This document shows, piece by piece, positions 1 through 6,461 of a stretch of DNA of 35,539 nucleotides. Every line of letters begins with the position of its first letter. The first letter of the stretch is position 1. A program made the position numbers and the translations under genes. Origin of the DNA: Flavobacteriales bacterium (lineage in GTDB: Bacteria; Bacteroidota; Bacteroidia; UBA10329); NCBI GenBank assembly GCA_018402015.1, contig JAGYJL010000024.1, positions 1 through 35,539 on the forward strand, given 5' to 3'. The notes beneath the pieces are model-generated. The model did not search any database. It was given only the letters and a program-made list of their open reading frames with translations, and was not told where the DNA came from.

Positions 1-522
1 ATCGTTGATGGTGAGCACATCTACCTTTTTAAGAACGGCTTTCAGTTCTTCCAAGGCAATGTCCATCCAAAAGTTCATGGTGTCCAGCACCACCAATTTC
101 GGTCGGTTCTTGAGTTGATTGATAACCGACATCTGCACCGCAGGTGTAAGGTTACCCAGCATGAGGAACTCACAGTTCTGGTATTCATCTAATACAACAG
201 GCTCAAAATCGGCCAACACGTTCAGTTCTGTAGCGAGGGTATCGCGTGTGTTCATATCATTGTGGTACTTACCGCTCCAGAAGAAGGTCTTTTGGCCTTG
301 CTTTATCTGAATGCCATCTGTGTTGGCTCCGTGCTTGCGTAGGTTTTCCAATGCATCTGCGGGAAAATCGTCTCCCACAACAGAAACCATATTGATAGGC
401 TTGCTGAAGTAAGATGCTGCCAATGAAATGTAGGTAGCAGCGCCCCCAACAATTTTATCTGTTTTTCCGAACGGAGTTTCAATGGCATCAAAGGCAACGG
501 TTCCAACTGTAAGTAGGCTCAT
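1..522 (-). CDS. PfkB-family carbohydrate kinase (3' end outside window)
   Basis: Reading leftward from the ATG at 522, the frame stays open for 174 codons to the window edge, so the C-terminal part is missing. The N-terminus reads MSLLTVGTVAFDAIETPFGK, followed by GGAATYISLAASYF and VVGDDFPADALENL. This is the typical PfkB/ribokinase start: a first beta strand, then a GG-containing sugar-binding motif. Family members phosphorylate sugars or nucleosides with ATP in the cytoplasm. The catalytic GAGD motif lies near the C-terminus and is not in the window, so the substrate cannot be read. The gene diverges from tRNA-Asn and has its own TTG/TACCTTTG promoter at 547-575. Confidence 0.85.
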   Translation of the reverse strand, partial: MSLLTVGTVAFDAIETPFGKTDKIVGGAATYISLAASYFSKPINMVSVVGDDFPADALENLRKHGANTDGIQIKQGQKTFFWSGKYHNDMNTRDTLATELNVLADFEPVVLDEYQNCEFLMLGNLTPAVQMSVINQLKNRPKLVVLDTMNFWMDIALEELKAVLKKVDVLTIND

Positions 523-546
523 ATTTATGTGATTTGAAATTTTCGC

Positions 547-575
547 CAAAGGTATTGCATTATATTAACGAGCAA
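547..575 (-). promoter_or_regulatory. Promoter of the PfkB kinase gene
   Basis: On the minus strand, TTG at 575-573 is followed after 18 bases by TACCTTTG at 554-547. This matches the Bacteroidota pattern of -33 TTG and -7 TAnnTTTG in full. Transcription would start near 540, about 18 bases before the kinase ATG. It interleaves with the tRNA promoter on the other strand. Confidence 0.55.
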
Positions 576-585
576 ACTACATTTG
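555..585 (+). promoter_or_regulatory. Promoter of tRNA-Asn
   Basis: TTG at 555-557, a 20-base spacer, then TACATTTG at 578-585, a full match to the Bacteroidota -33/-7 consensus. The predicted start lies about 7 bases downstream, just before the mature tRNA at 598. Confidence 0.6.
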
Positions 586-597
586 CAGCCCTTAAAT

Positions 598-671
598 TCC
601 TCCTTAGCTCAGTTGGTTAGAGCATCTGACTGTTAATCAGAGGGTCCTTGGTTCGAGCCCAAGAGGAGGAG
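598..671 (+). tRNA. tRNA-Asn (GTT)
   Basis: A complete cloverleaf can be folded by eye. The acceptor stem is TCCTCCT (598-604) with AGGAGGA (664-670). The anticodon arm is TCTGA / CTGTTAA / TCAGA (625-641), with anticodon GTT at 632-634. The T arm is CTTGG-TTCGAGC-CCAAG. The discriminator base at 671 is G, as expected for tRNA-Asn. CCA is not encoded. A promoter and a terminator flank it, so it is probably a single-gene transcript. Confidence 0.97.
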
Positions 672-674
672 CAG

Positions 675-700
675 AAACCCCGCCATTGGTGGGGTTTTTT
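675..700 (+). terminator. Intrinsic terminator after tRNA-Asn
   Basis: AAACCCC pairs with GGGGTTT around a short loop and runs into TTTTTT on the plus strand, starting 4 bases after the tRNA. The minus strand has no T-run, so it serves the tRNA only. Confidence 0.8.
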
Positions 701-717
701 GTTTTCAGAATGTTCGA

Positions 718-1677
718 TCAGTATTGGGCCAAATAGAAATAAATAGGCATTCCCAATGTGATATTGAAGGGAAACGTGATGGCAAGTGCCATAGGCAGAT
801 ACAAGCTCGGATTGGCTTTGGGTGCGGCCAGTTGCATAGCGGCCGGAACCGCAATGTAAGATGCGCTTGCCGCAAGTATGGCAAATAGAAAACGGTCGCT
901 TGTATTTGTTGAGAAGAGGCCACTGAGAATGGCAACGGCCGTGCCATTGATGAGCGGAACGATAATCGCGAAGGCAAGTGCAAACCACCCTTTTTTAAGT
1001 AGATCGGCCAATTTTCGACCGCTGGTAATTCCCATATCAAGCAGAAACACCGCTAAAAATCCTTTGAAAAGGTCGGTTGTAAAAGGTTTGATTCCTTCTG
1101 CTTGCTCATCGCTTGCCACAAATCCGATAAATAGGCTACCAAGAATTAAAAGCACACTACCGTTGGTTACCGAGTGCTTGATCACGTTGGAAATGTTGAA
1201 CTCGGATTTTTCGTTCTTATCGAAGTAGGCTATAAGCAATACGCCAACAATAATGGAAGGAGCCTCCATTAATGCCATTACCGCTACCATGTGCCCTCCG
1301 AAAGCAAGCTGTTTCATGTCTAGGAAAGAGATTGCCGTAACAAACGTGACCGCACTTACTGAACCATAAGCAGCCGCAATTGCTCCTGAGTTGGCCACAC
1401 TGAACCTTCTGCGAAGAATGAAGTACGTGTAGATGGGAATTGAGATGGCAAGGACGATTCCGAAAAGCAGGCCCCAGATGATCTCCATGCTCAGCACACT
1501 ATGCGAAAGTTCTTGTCCGCCTTTGAAGCCGATGGAAAGAAGCAGGTAAAGCGAGATGAACTTGGAAGAGTTCTTTGGAATCTCGAGGTCGCTTCGAAGT
1601 TGAACGGCCAGAATTCCAAGGAAGAAGAACAAAAGTGCTGGATTGGTCAGATTGTCCAGCAGTAAGTTCAGACTCAT
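718..1677 (-). CDS. SbtA-like sodium-dependent bicarbonate transporter (DUF897)
   Basis: A 319-residue, very hydrophobic inner-membrane protein with about ten predicted membrane segments. The N-terminus (NPALLFFFLGILAVQLRSDLEIP, split here only as a description) and the following LYLLLSIGFKGGQEL are hallmarks of the DUF897/SbtA superfamily. Cyanobacterial SbtA imports bicarbonate with sodium; this protein is somewhat shorter than those. Its ATG overlaps the TAA of the upstream 99-residue gene by one base (TAATG), which suggests translational coupling. A CbbR/CmpR-like LysR gene is divergent from this operon. In a heterotroph the likely role is bicarbonate supply for anaplerotic carboxylation. 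The family assignment is firm; the substrate is inferred. Confidence 0.85.
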   Translation of the reverse strand: MSLNLLLDNLTNPALLFFFLGILAVQLRSDLEIPKNSSKFISLYLLLSIGFKGGQELSHSVLSMEIIWGLLFGIVLAISIPIYTYFILRRRFSVANSGAIAAAYGSVSAVTFVTAISFLDMKQLAFGGHMVAVMALMEAPSIIVGVLLIAYFDKNEKSEFNISNVIKHSVTNGSVLLILGSLFIGFVASDEQAEGIKPFTTDLFKGFLAVFLLDMGITSGRKLADLLKKGWFALAFAIIVPLINGTAVAILSGLFSTNTSDRFLFAILAASASYIAVPAAMQLAAPKANPSLYLPMALAITFPFNITLGMPIYFYLAQY

Positions 1678-1976
1678 TAAGCTTCTATATCAACTGATTG
1701 TTTGACGGTAACGTTTACCAGGCTAGAAACTTCAACAAGGGCATCTTCTGTTGTGGCTTTGGTTAGAAGGTCGATCATTTCTCGTCTGTTTACCTCCAAT
1801 TCCCGTACTCGATTTTCGAGATGCTCGGTGTTCTGTCCGTAGCGTTCTTGCAGGCTCAGAATCTGAATGTTCAGAAATCGGATCTTGTCATTGATCAGCG
1901 ATGTGATCACTTCTCGTGCATCGTAAGCAGAGTACGTGCTATCAATGAGCGCAAATTGGTGCGTTGTATTTTTCAT
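1677..1976 (-). CDS. Small coiled-coil protein coupled to the SbtA-like transporter
   Basis: 99 residues and no signal peptide. The middle (about residues 30-75) is charged and heptad-like: RFLNIQILSLQERYGQ, then HLENRVRELEVNRREMIDLL. A coiled-coil, probably oligomeric cytosolic protein is likely. The stop codon overlaps the transporter start by one base, so the two products are probably made in step. Cyanobacterial sbtA is often followed by sbtB, a PII-like protein. I see no PII ferredoxin-like fold signature here, so it is not a recognisable SbtB. Function unknown; a regulatory or docking role for the transporter is inference from position only. Confidence 0.7.
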   Translation of the reverse strand: MKNTTHQFALIDSTYSAYDAREVITSLINDKIRFLNIQILSLQERYGQNTEHLENRVRELEVNRREMIDLLTKATTEDALVEVSSLVNVTVKQSVDIEA

Positions 1977-2012
1977 CTTCAGTAGTTTTTAGCGTTCGTT
2001 TTTAACTGATTT

Positions 2013-2333
2013 TCAACTGAGCTTGGCTGTTTCGCTAGAAGCCAACATGTTGAATAATAATAGTCCAATGATGATAAAGGCCGGGATTAACTGATTCCAG
2101 TAAACATTGGCAGAATTGATGAGTAGAAACGCGATTCCGGAAATACCAATAATGCAGGTTAAGATTAACACCAATGCCCGAAAGAAGCGGGTGTATGTGA
2201 CTGAACGGAACGAAAGATCAAACTGCCGTTTATCAAATCGCTCTAAGGCGGCTGATTCTTGGTACATGCTTTTAGTGGCTTCTGACATTGATTGCGAATG
2301 ATTGACGCGGTAAAGTTGGACTATACTTTTCAT
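2013..2333 (-). CDS. Small two-TM membrane protein, first gene of the sbtA operon
   Basis: 106 residues. The first 50 are polar and charged (SMSEATKSMYQESAALERFD), followed by two hydrophobic segments at about 51-72 (FFRALVLILTCIIGISGIAF) and 78-98 (QLIPAFIIIGLLLFNML). No family recognised. It is the promoter-proximal gene of the unit 2013-718, lies 36 bases before the coiled-coil gene, and starts 43 bases from the divergent LysR gene. A role next to the bicarbonate transporter is likely but unproven. Confidence 0.65.
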   Translation of the reverse strand: MKSIVQLYRVNHSQSMSEATKSMYQESAALERFDKRQFDLSFRSVTYTRFFRALVLILTCIIGISGIAFLLINSANVYWNQLIPAFIIIGLLLFNMLASSETAKLS

Positions 2334-2345
2334 AAACTTTTATTC

Positions 2346-2375
2346 ATATTTGCAATGAAATACATAAGCAAATAT
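2346..2375. promoter_or_regulatory. LysR-type operator palindrome between divergent genes
   Basis: A perfect inverted repeat, ATATTTGC (2346-2353) and GCAAATAT (2368-2375) with a 14-base spacer, fills most of the 43-bp gap between the LysR gene and the sbtA operon. LysR regulators usually bind interrupted palindromes of this size in the divergent promoter. Each arm also makes a 7-of-8 match to TAnnTTTG on the strand facing its own gene, so the operator would cover both -7 elements. Confidence 0.6.
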
Positions 2376-2376
2376 T

Positions 2377-3300
2377 ATGGACTATACTTTACATCAGCTG
2401 CGCGTGTTCTTAAAGGTGGCAGAATACAATAGCATTACTCGGGCATCAGAAGACCTGTTTTTAACACAACCTGCCGTTTCCATTCAGCTTAAAAAATTTC
2501 AGGAGCAATTTTCTATTCCGCTAACCGAAGTGGTTGGTAGACAACTCTATGTGACCGATTTTGGAAAAGAGATCGCCTTGGCGGCAGAAAAGATTCTAGA
2601 AGAAGTTGAGGCAATCAACTACAAAACAATACAATACCGGAACCAACTGGCTGGTAAATTGAAGATATCTGTTGCCTCTACCGGAAAATACGTGATGCCA
2701 TATTTCCTTTCAGACTTCATGGCAGAACACAGAGGGGTTGATCTGATAATGGACGTTACGAACAAGACCGAAGTAGTTAAGTCTCTAGAAGAGAACAAAG
2801 TCGATTTCGCTCTGGTATCGGTCATTCCCGATCAATTGAAAACCAACAGTGTTTCGCTTCTCAGCAACAAGTTATTTCTGGTTGGGAGTCCAAAGCTTCG
2901 TCTAAAGGAGAAAATATCCGACAAGAAGAAGTTTGAGGAGTATCCGTTTCTGTTCAGGGAGCCAGGTTCTGCTACCAGAATGGCCATGGAAGACTTTATT
3001 GGAAGGCATGACCTGCCTACCTTCAAAAGAATGGAATTGACATCTAATGAAGCACTGAAACAAGCCGTAATTGCGGGCCTTGGTTACACCATTATGCCGC
3101 TTATTGGCATCAAGAATGCGTTAGAGAATAATGAGATAGAGATCATTCCTTACAAAGGCCTTCCGCTGGTCACTCAGTGGAATCTTATTTGGCTGAAGTC
3201 TAAAAGCCTGTCTCCTTTGGCCATAGCATTTTTGCAACACATAGAACAGCAGGGAGAAACTATTGCAAACCAATTCTTTGGCTGGACAGAGAATTACTGA
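2377..3300 (+). CDS. LysR-family transcriptional regulator, CbbR/CmpR-like
   Basis: 307 residues, the usual LysR length. The N-terminal winged helix-turn-helix is clear (YTLHQLRVFLKVAEYNSITR, ASEDLFLTQPAVSIQLKKFQ, about residues 3-62). The rest is a two-lobed effector domain. The sequence around KLKISVASTGKYVMPYFLSD and the strong QPAVSIQLKKFQ helix resemble CbbR/CmpR/RbcR regulators, which sense carbon status in autotrophs and control carbon-fixation or bicarbonate-uptake genes. It is divergent from the SbtA-like transporter operon with the palindrome at 2346-2375 between them, so it probably controls that operon and itself. Subfamily placement is a judgement from motifs. Confidence 0.88.
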   Translation: MDYTLHQLRVFLKVAEYNSITRASEDLFLTQPAVSIQLKKFQEQFSIPLTEVVGRQLYVTDFGKEIALAAEKILEEVEAINYKTIQYRNQLAGKLKISVASTGKYVMPYFLSDFMAEHRGVDLIMDVTNKTEVVKSLEENKVDFALVSVIPDQLKTNSVSLLSNKLFLVGSPKLRLKEKISDKKKFEEYPFLFREPGSATRMAMEDFIGRHDLPTFKRMELTSNEALKQAVIAGLGYTIMPLIGIKNALENNEIEIIPYKGLPLVTQWNLIWLKSKSLSPLAIAFLQHIEQQGETIANQFFGWTENY

Positions 3301-3301
3301 A

Positions 3302-3976
3302 TCACTGCTGAAAAAGATCAGACGCGTACGTCCAGCAGATCTCTTCAGAGGGCTTCCATAATTGACCACTTGTGCCTAATCCGCGCTGCGTTTCGGTCTT
3401 TTTCATGGCTATGTGCACGAAACCAGGCTGGTAGGCTTTTTTGTAATCGATATTAAGGTCAAACTTATTCCAGTACTTACGAATTACGTACCTCCAGCGT
3501 GCAGGAATGAAATCAGCTGCTATCTCATGGTCAAATTTCTTGGCCAGATACTTCATCATGAAGGAATGAGCCTTGTCTGAAACCACAGCCACCTTTTCGA
3601 ATCCATTTTCTTTCGCTATTTCCATAGAATAGAACACGTTTTCTAAACTATGCTCGGCCCGATCTTCTATGATGATGTGTTCCGGGTCGATTCCTAATTC
3701 AACCAAGTAAAGCGCATAAACCTTGCCTTCAACGTAAGGTGTATGAACAGCGCTGCCCGAAACGATAATGCGTTTGGTTTTTCCGGTCTTATACATATGA
3801 TAGGCCCAATACAGGCGAACCTTGTAAATGGGATTCATTTTGCCATTGGGGCTGAACGGATATCCAGGAACGATGATAGCATCGTAAGGTGTTTCCACTT
3901 TTTGTAGCCGGTCGCCACTAAAAGCCGTGGCCGAAGCAAAAAGTAGAATTATCAAGATTGAACTAAACGTTTTCAT
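3302..3976 (-). CDS. YdcF/SanA-like DUF218 protein
   Basis: 224 residues with an N-terminal signal peptide (SILIILLFASATAFSG), so it is exported. The DUF218 core is visible: DAIIVPGYPF near residue 35, RIIVSGSAVHTPYVEGKVYA, a conserved acidic patch IIIEDRAEHSLENVFYS, and VAVVSDKAHSFMMKYLAKKF. Family members (YdcF, SanA, ElyC) act in the envelope, with links to cell-wall precursor metabolism, but their chemistry is poorly known. It converges on the LysR gene with one base between the stops, and is divergent from the TetR gene. Its -7 box at 4029-4036 overlaps TetR-type site 1, so it is probably co-regulated with the export operon. Confidence 0.8.
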   Translation of the reverse strand: MKTFSSILIILLFASATAFSGDRLQKVETPYDAIIVPGYPFSPNGKMNPIYKVRLYWAYHMYKTGKTKRIIVSGSAVHTPYVEGKVYALYLVELGIDPEHIIIEDRAEHSLENVFYSMEIAKENGFEKVAVVSDKAHSFMMKYLAKKFDHEIAADFIPARWRYVIRKYWNKFDLNIDYKKAYQPGFVHIAMKKTETQRGLGTSGQLWKPSEEICWTYASDLFQQ

Positions 3977-3994
3977 GCGGGTTTTCTTTTCCTA

Positions 3995-4023
3995 GTGAAC
4001 ATTCTAATCAAGGTATTGTTCAC
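3995..4023. repeat. Inverted repeat in the 5' leader of the DUF218 gene
   Basis: GTGAACA (3995-4001) and TGTTCAC (4017-4023) form a perfect 7-bp inverted repeat with a 15-base spacer. It falls right at or just after the predicted minus-strand transcription start of the YdcF-like gene, so it could be a second operator or a leader hairpin. No T-run follows. Confidence 0.4.
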
Positions 4024-4028
4024 AACAT

Positions 4029-4043
4029 CAAAAGTAATACTAT
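4029..4043. promoter_or_regulatory. TetR-type operator site 1 with minus-strand -7 box
   Basis: Bases 4031-4043 match the palindrome ATAGTAWTACTAT at 12 of 13 positions. On the minus strand TACTTTTG (4036-4029) is a perfect TAnnTTTG -7 element for the YdcF-like gene, and the operator overlaps it. A bound repressor would block that promoter. Confidence 0.6.
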
Positions 4044-4054
4044 TAATCAACATA

Positions 4055-4075
4055 ATAGTAATACTACTATATTTG
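4055..4075. promoter_or_regulatory. TetR-type operator site 2 with plus-strand -7 box
   Basis: Bases 4055-4067 match ATAGTAWTACTAT at 12 of 13 positions, exactly 24 bases after site 1. TATATTTG at 4068-4075 is a perfect TAnnTTTG -7 element, with transcription expected near 4082 and the TetR ATG at 4096. The operator abuts this -7 element and would occlude it, giving autorepression. Confidence 0.65.
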
Positions 4076-4095
4076 CAAGCTTTAAAGTTGTACGT

Positions 4096-4761
4096 ATGAC
4101 CACACAAATAGGGATTAAGGTTAACGACCGCGTGTTTTTGAAAGATCCAGAGAGCAGTGATCTTGGTAGAAGCATTATAGAGGGCGGCATCGATCTTATT
4201 GATGAAATAGGCTTCGAAGCGTTTACCTTTAGAAAATTGTCTCAGAAGATCGGTTCTACAGAGGCCTCTGTTTACCGCTATTTCGAAAGTAAGCATCGAT
4301 TACTGATATACCTATCTTGTTGGTATTGGCGCTGGATGGATTACCGGATAGTTCTGGCAACTGCGAACATTGATTCTGCTGAGGAACGTTTACAAAGAGC
4401 ACTAGGCGTGTTGGTTAGGAAAGTGGAAGAGGACAGCGATTTTTCGCATATCAATGAGGTGAAACTCAATAGCATCATTATCTCAGAATCATCAAAAGCA
4501 TATTTGAATAAGCATGTTGATGAGGAGAATAAGGATGGATTTTTCCTTGACTATAAAGAGCTTGTTCAGCACGTAAGCGATATCATTGTTGAAATTAACC
4601 CAGCGTACAAGTACCCTAACATGTTGGTGTCTACCATTATTGAAGGGGCGCATCTGCAACGGTTCTTTGCCGAACATCTTTCGAGATTGACCAATATAAT
4701 TGAAGGTGAAGACGCGGTTACCGACTTCTGCTTACAAACCGTACTGAAAGCTGTCAAGTAA
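4096..4761 (+). CDS. TetR/AcrR-family transcriptional regulator
   Basis: 221 residues. The N-terminal DNA-binding domain follows the TetR pattern: SIIEGGIDLIDEIGFEAFTF, then RKLSQKIGSTEASVYRYFES (recognition helix about residues 52-62). The C-terminal ligand domain is diverged and gives no ligand clue. It is the first gene of an operon: the ABC transporter ATG follows the stop after 6 bases, then come HlyD and TolC. Two palindromic sites sit in its promoter, and a third copy precedes the SPFH operon at 9467. A self-repressing sensor for the exporter's substrate is the simplest reading. Confidence 0.9.
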   Translation: MTTQIGIKVNDRVFLKDPESSDLGRSIIEGGIDLIDEIGFEAFTFRKLSQKIGSTEASVYRYFESKHRLLIYLSCWYWRWMDYRIVLATANIDSAEERLQRALGVLVRKVEEDSDFSHINEVKLNSIIISESSKAYLNKHVDEENKDGFFLDYKELVQHVSDIIVEINPAYKYPNMLVSTIIEGAHLQRFFAEHLSRLTNIIEGEDAVTDFCLQTVLKAVK

Positions 4762-4767
4762 GCCATA

Positions 4768-6453
4768 ATGAAAGGAACAATAACACTTACGCCCGTAAAG
4801 CGTTTCTGGGGATTGCTGCGCCCTGATCGCAAGGAGATCAAGAATGTATATGTGTATGCCGTTTTCAACGGATTGATCAACCTCTCACTACCACTAGGAA
4901 TTCAGGCCATTATCAATCTTATTCAAGGAGGTCAGGTAAGCACGGCCTGGGTGGTACTTGTATCGGTGGTGGTTGCAGGAGTTACCGCAACAGGGGTTCT
5001 ACAAATAGCTCAACTGCGCATTACGGAAAACCTGCAACAGAAGATCTTTGCCCGATCGGCATTTGAGTTCGCATTCCGTATTCCTAAGGTGAAAATGGAG
5101 GCGATCTATAAGCATCACGCACCCGAGTTGATGAATCGTTTTTTTGACACGCTTACCGTTCAAAAAGGGCTTTCTAAGATCCTTATCGACTTCTCAACGG
5201 CTGTTCTTCAGGTGCTTTTCGGTTTGATACTACTCTCATTTTATCACCCGTTTTTCATTCTGTTCAGCGTTATATTGATTATTCTGGTTTACGCTATTTT
5301 CAGTTTTACAGGTAAGCCGGGTCTTCAAACAAGTTTAAATGAGTCGAAATACAAGTACAAGGTTGCCCATTGGTTAGAGGAACTGGCGCGTACGAGTACT
5401 ACCTTTAAATTGGCTGGTAAAACCGATCTACCTCTTACCAAAATGGACTCGGAGGTAGGAGCTTATTTGAATGCTCGCGAAAGCCACTTCAACATACTGG
5501 TTCAGCAATATTCGTTGATGGTGGCATTCAAAGCCATTGTGGCGGCCGGACTGTTGGCCATGGGCGGTATTCTGGTAATGCAGCAATTGATGAACATCGG
5601 ACAATTTGTGGCCGCAGAGATCATCATTCTGTTGGTTATGAGTTCTGTGGAGAAACTGGTTATGAGCATGGAATCCATTTACGATGTGCTTACCGCGTTG
5701 GAAAAGATCGGACAAGTAACCGACCTTGAAATTGAAAGAACAGAAGGCATAGACACTATTTGCGAAGAAGGTAGTTCTGGAATGAAGGTGGAGTTGCAAG
5801 ACATAAAGTTCACTTACCCAGATGGCGATAAGGTTATCCTGTCCGACATTACAGAAACGGTAGAAAGTGGTCAGCGGGTCATTATTTGTGGAGAGAATGG
5901 CTCTGGCAAAAGCACGCTGTTGCAAATTATAGCAGGCCTGTATGATGTAACGCAAGGCCAGGTTATTTACAATGGTCTACCCAAAGGAAACCTCAATCTA
6001 ACCTCGTTACGTTCTTCCATTGGCGACTGTTCGGCACACGAGCAGCTGTTTGATGGAACTGTACTGGAAAACATTGCTGTAGGTCGACCTGGGGCAACTT
6101 TTGAGAATGTGAGATGGGCAGTGCAAAAATTGAATTTGGATCGTTTCATCAACGAACTTCCTAACGGGTATGACACGCACATTGATCCGCAAGGAAAAAA
6201 GCTTTCCAAAAGTGTTATTCAGAAGTTACTTCTAGCACGAAGCATTGCCGACAGGCCCAAACTTCTCCTTTTAGAAGATGCGCTAGAGCACCTTGATGAT
6301 ACGGAGCGCAGAGGAGTAGTGGATTTTCTGGTAAGCGAGGATAATGATTGGACGATCATTGCGGCTACGGCCGACAACTATTTCCGATCAAAGGCCGATA
6401 AAGTGATTGAAATGAAAGACGGATGTTTCACCCACCTTTCAAATAAGAATTGA
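4768..6453 (+). CDS. ABC exporter (fused permease-ATPase) with atypical catalytic motifs
   Basis: 561 residues, half-transporter layout: a six-helix transmembrane domain (about 25-300) and a C-terminal nucleotide-binding domain (about 340-560). With HlyD and TolC directly downstream it forms a type I secretion-like set; no C39 peptidase domain is present. Walker A is intact (GENGSGKST, 375-383). Other motifs are not: the Q-loop glutamine position is A423, the signature LSGGQ reads LSKSV (479-483), Walker B ends LLLLED (E503, D504) instead of LLLLDE, and the H-loop histidine position is T534. The frame and fold are otherwise whole, so this looks like a conserved variant and not decay. It may bind ATP but hydrolyse it slowly or in another way. 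Substrate unknown. Confidence 0.88.
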   Translation: MKGTITLTPVKRFWGLLRPDRKEIKNVYVYAVFNGLINLSLPLGIQAIINLIQGGQVSTAWVVLVSVVVAGVTATGVLQIAQLRITENLQQKIFARSAFEFAFRIPKVKMEAIYKHHAPELMNRFFDTLTVQKGLSKILIDFSTAVLQVLFGLILLSFYHPFFILFSVILIILVYAIFSFTGKPGLQTSLNESKYKYKVAHWLEELARTSTTFKLAGKTDLPLTKMDSEVGAYLNARESHFNILVQQYSLMVAFKAIVAAGLLAMGGILVMQQLMNIGQFVAAEIIILLVMSSVEKLVMSMESIYDVLTALEKIGQVTDLEIERTEGIDTICEEGSSGMKVELQDIKFTYPDGDKVILSDITETVESGQRVIICGENGSGKSTLLQIIAGLYDVTQGQVIYNGLPKGNLNLTSLRSSIGDCSAHEQLFDGTVLENIAVGRPGATFENVRWAVQKLNLDRFINELPNGYDTHIDPQGKKLSKSVIQKLLLARSIADRPKLLLLEDALEHLDDTERRGVVDFLVSEDNDWTIIAATADNYFRSKADKVIEMKDGCFTHLSNKN

Positions 6454-6461
6454 ACTGAATT

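Noticed and set aside
617..1040. Minus-strand frames over the tRNA and transporter 3' end
   Set aside because: They read out of frame with the SbtA-like gene, and one runs through the tRNA and its terminator.
5428..5955. 175-codon minus-strand frame with many His and Gln
   Set aside because: It is antisense to the ABC exporter and its composition is typical of a shadow frame.
4768..6453. Exporter gene as a pseudogene because of its changed motifs
   Set aside because: The frame is intact at normal length, Walker A and the membrane domain are whole, and the HlyD and TolC genes are tightly coupled and intact.
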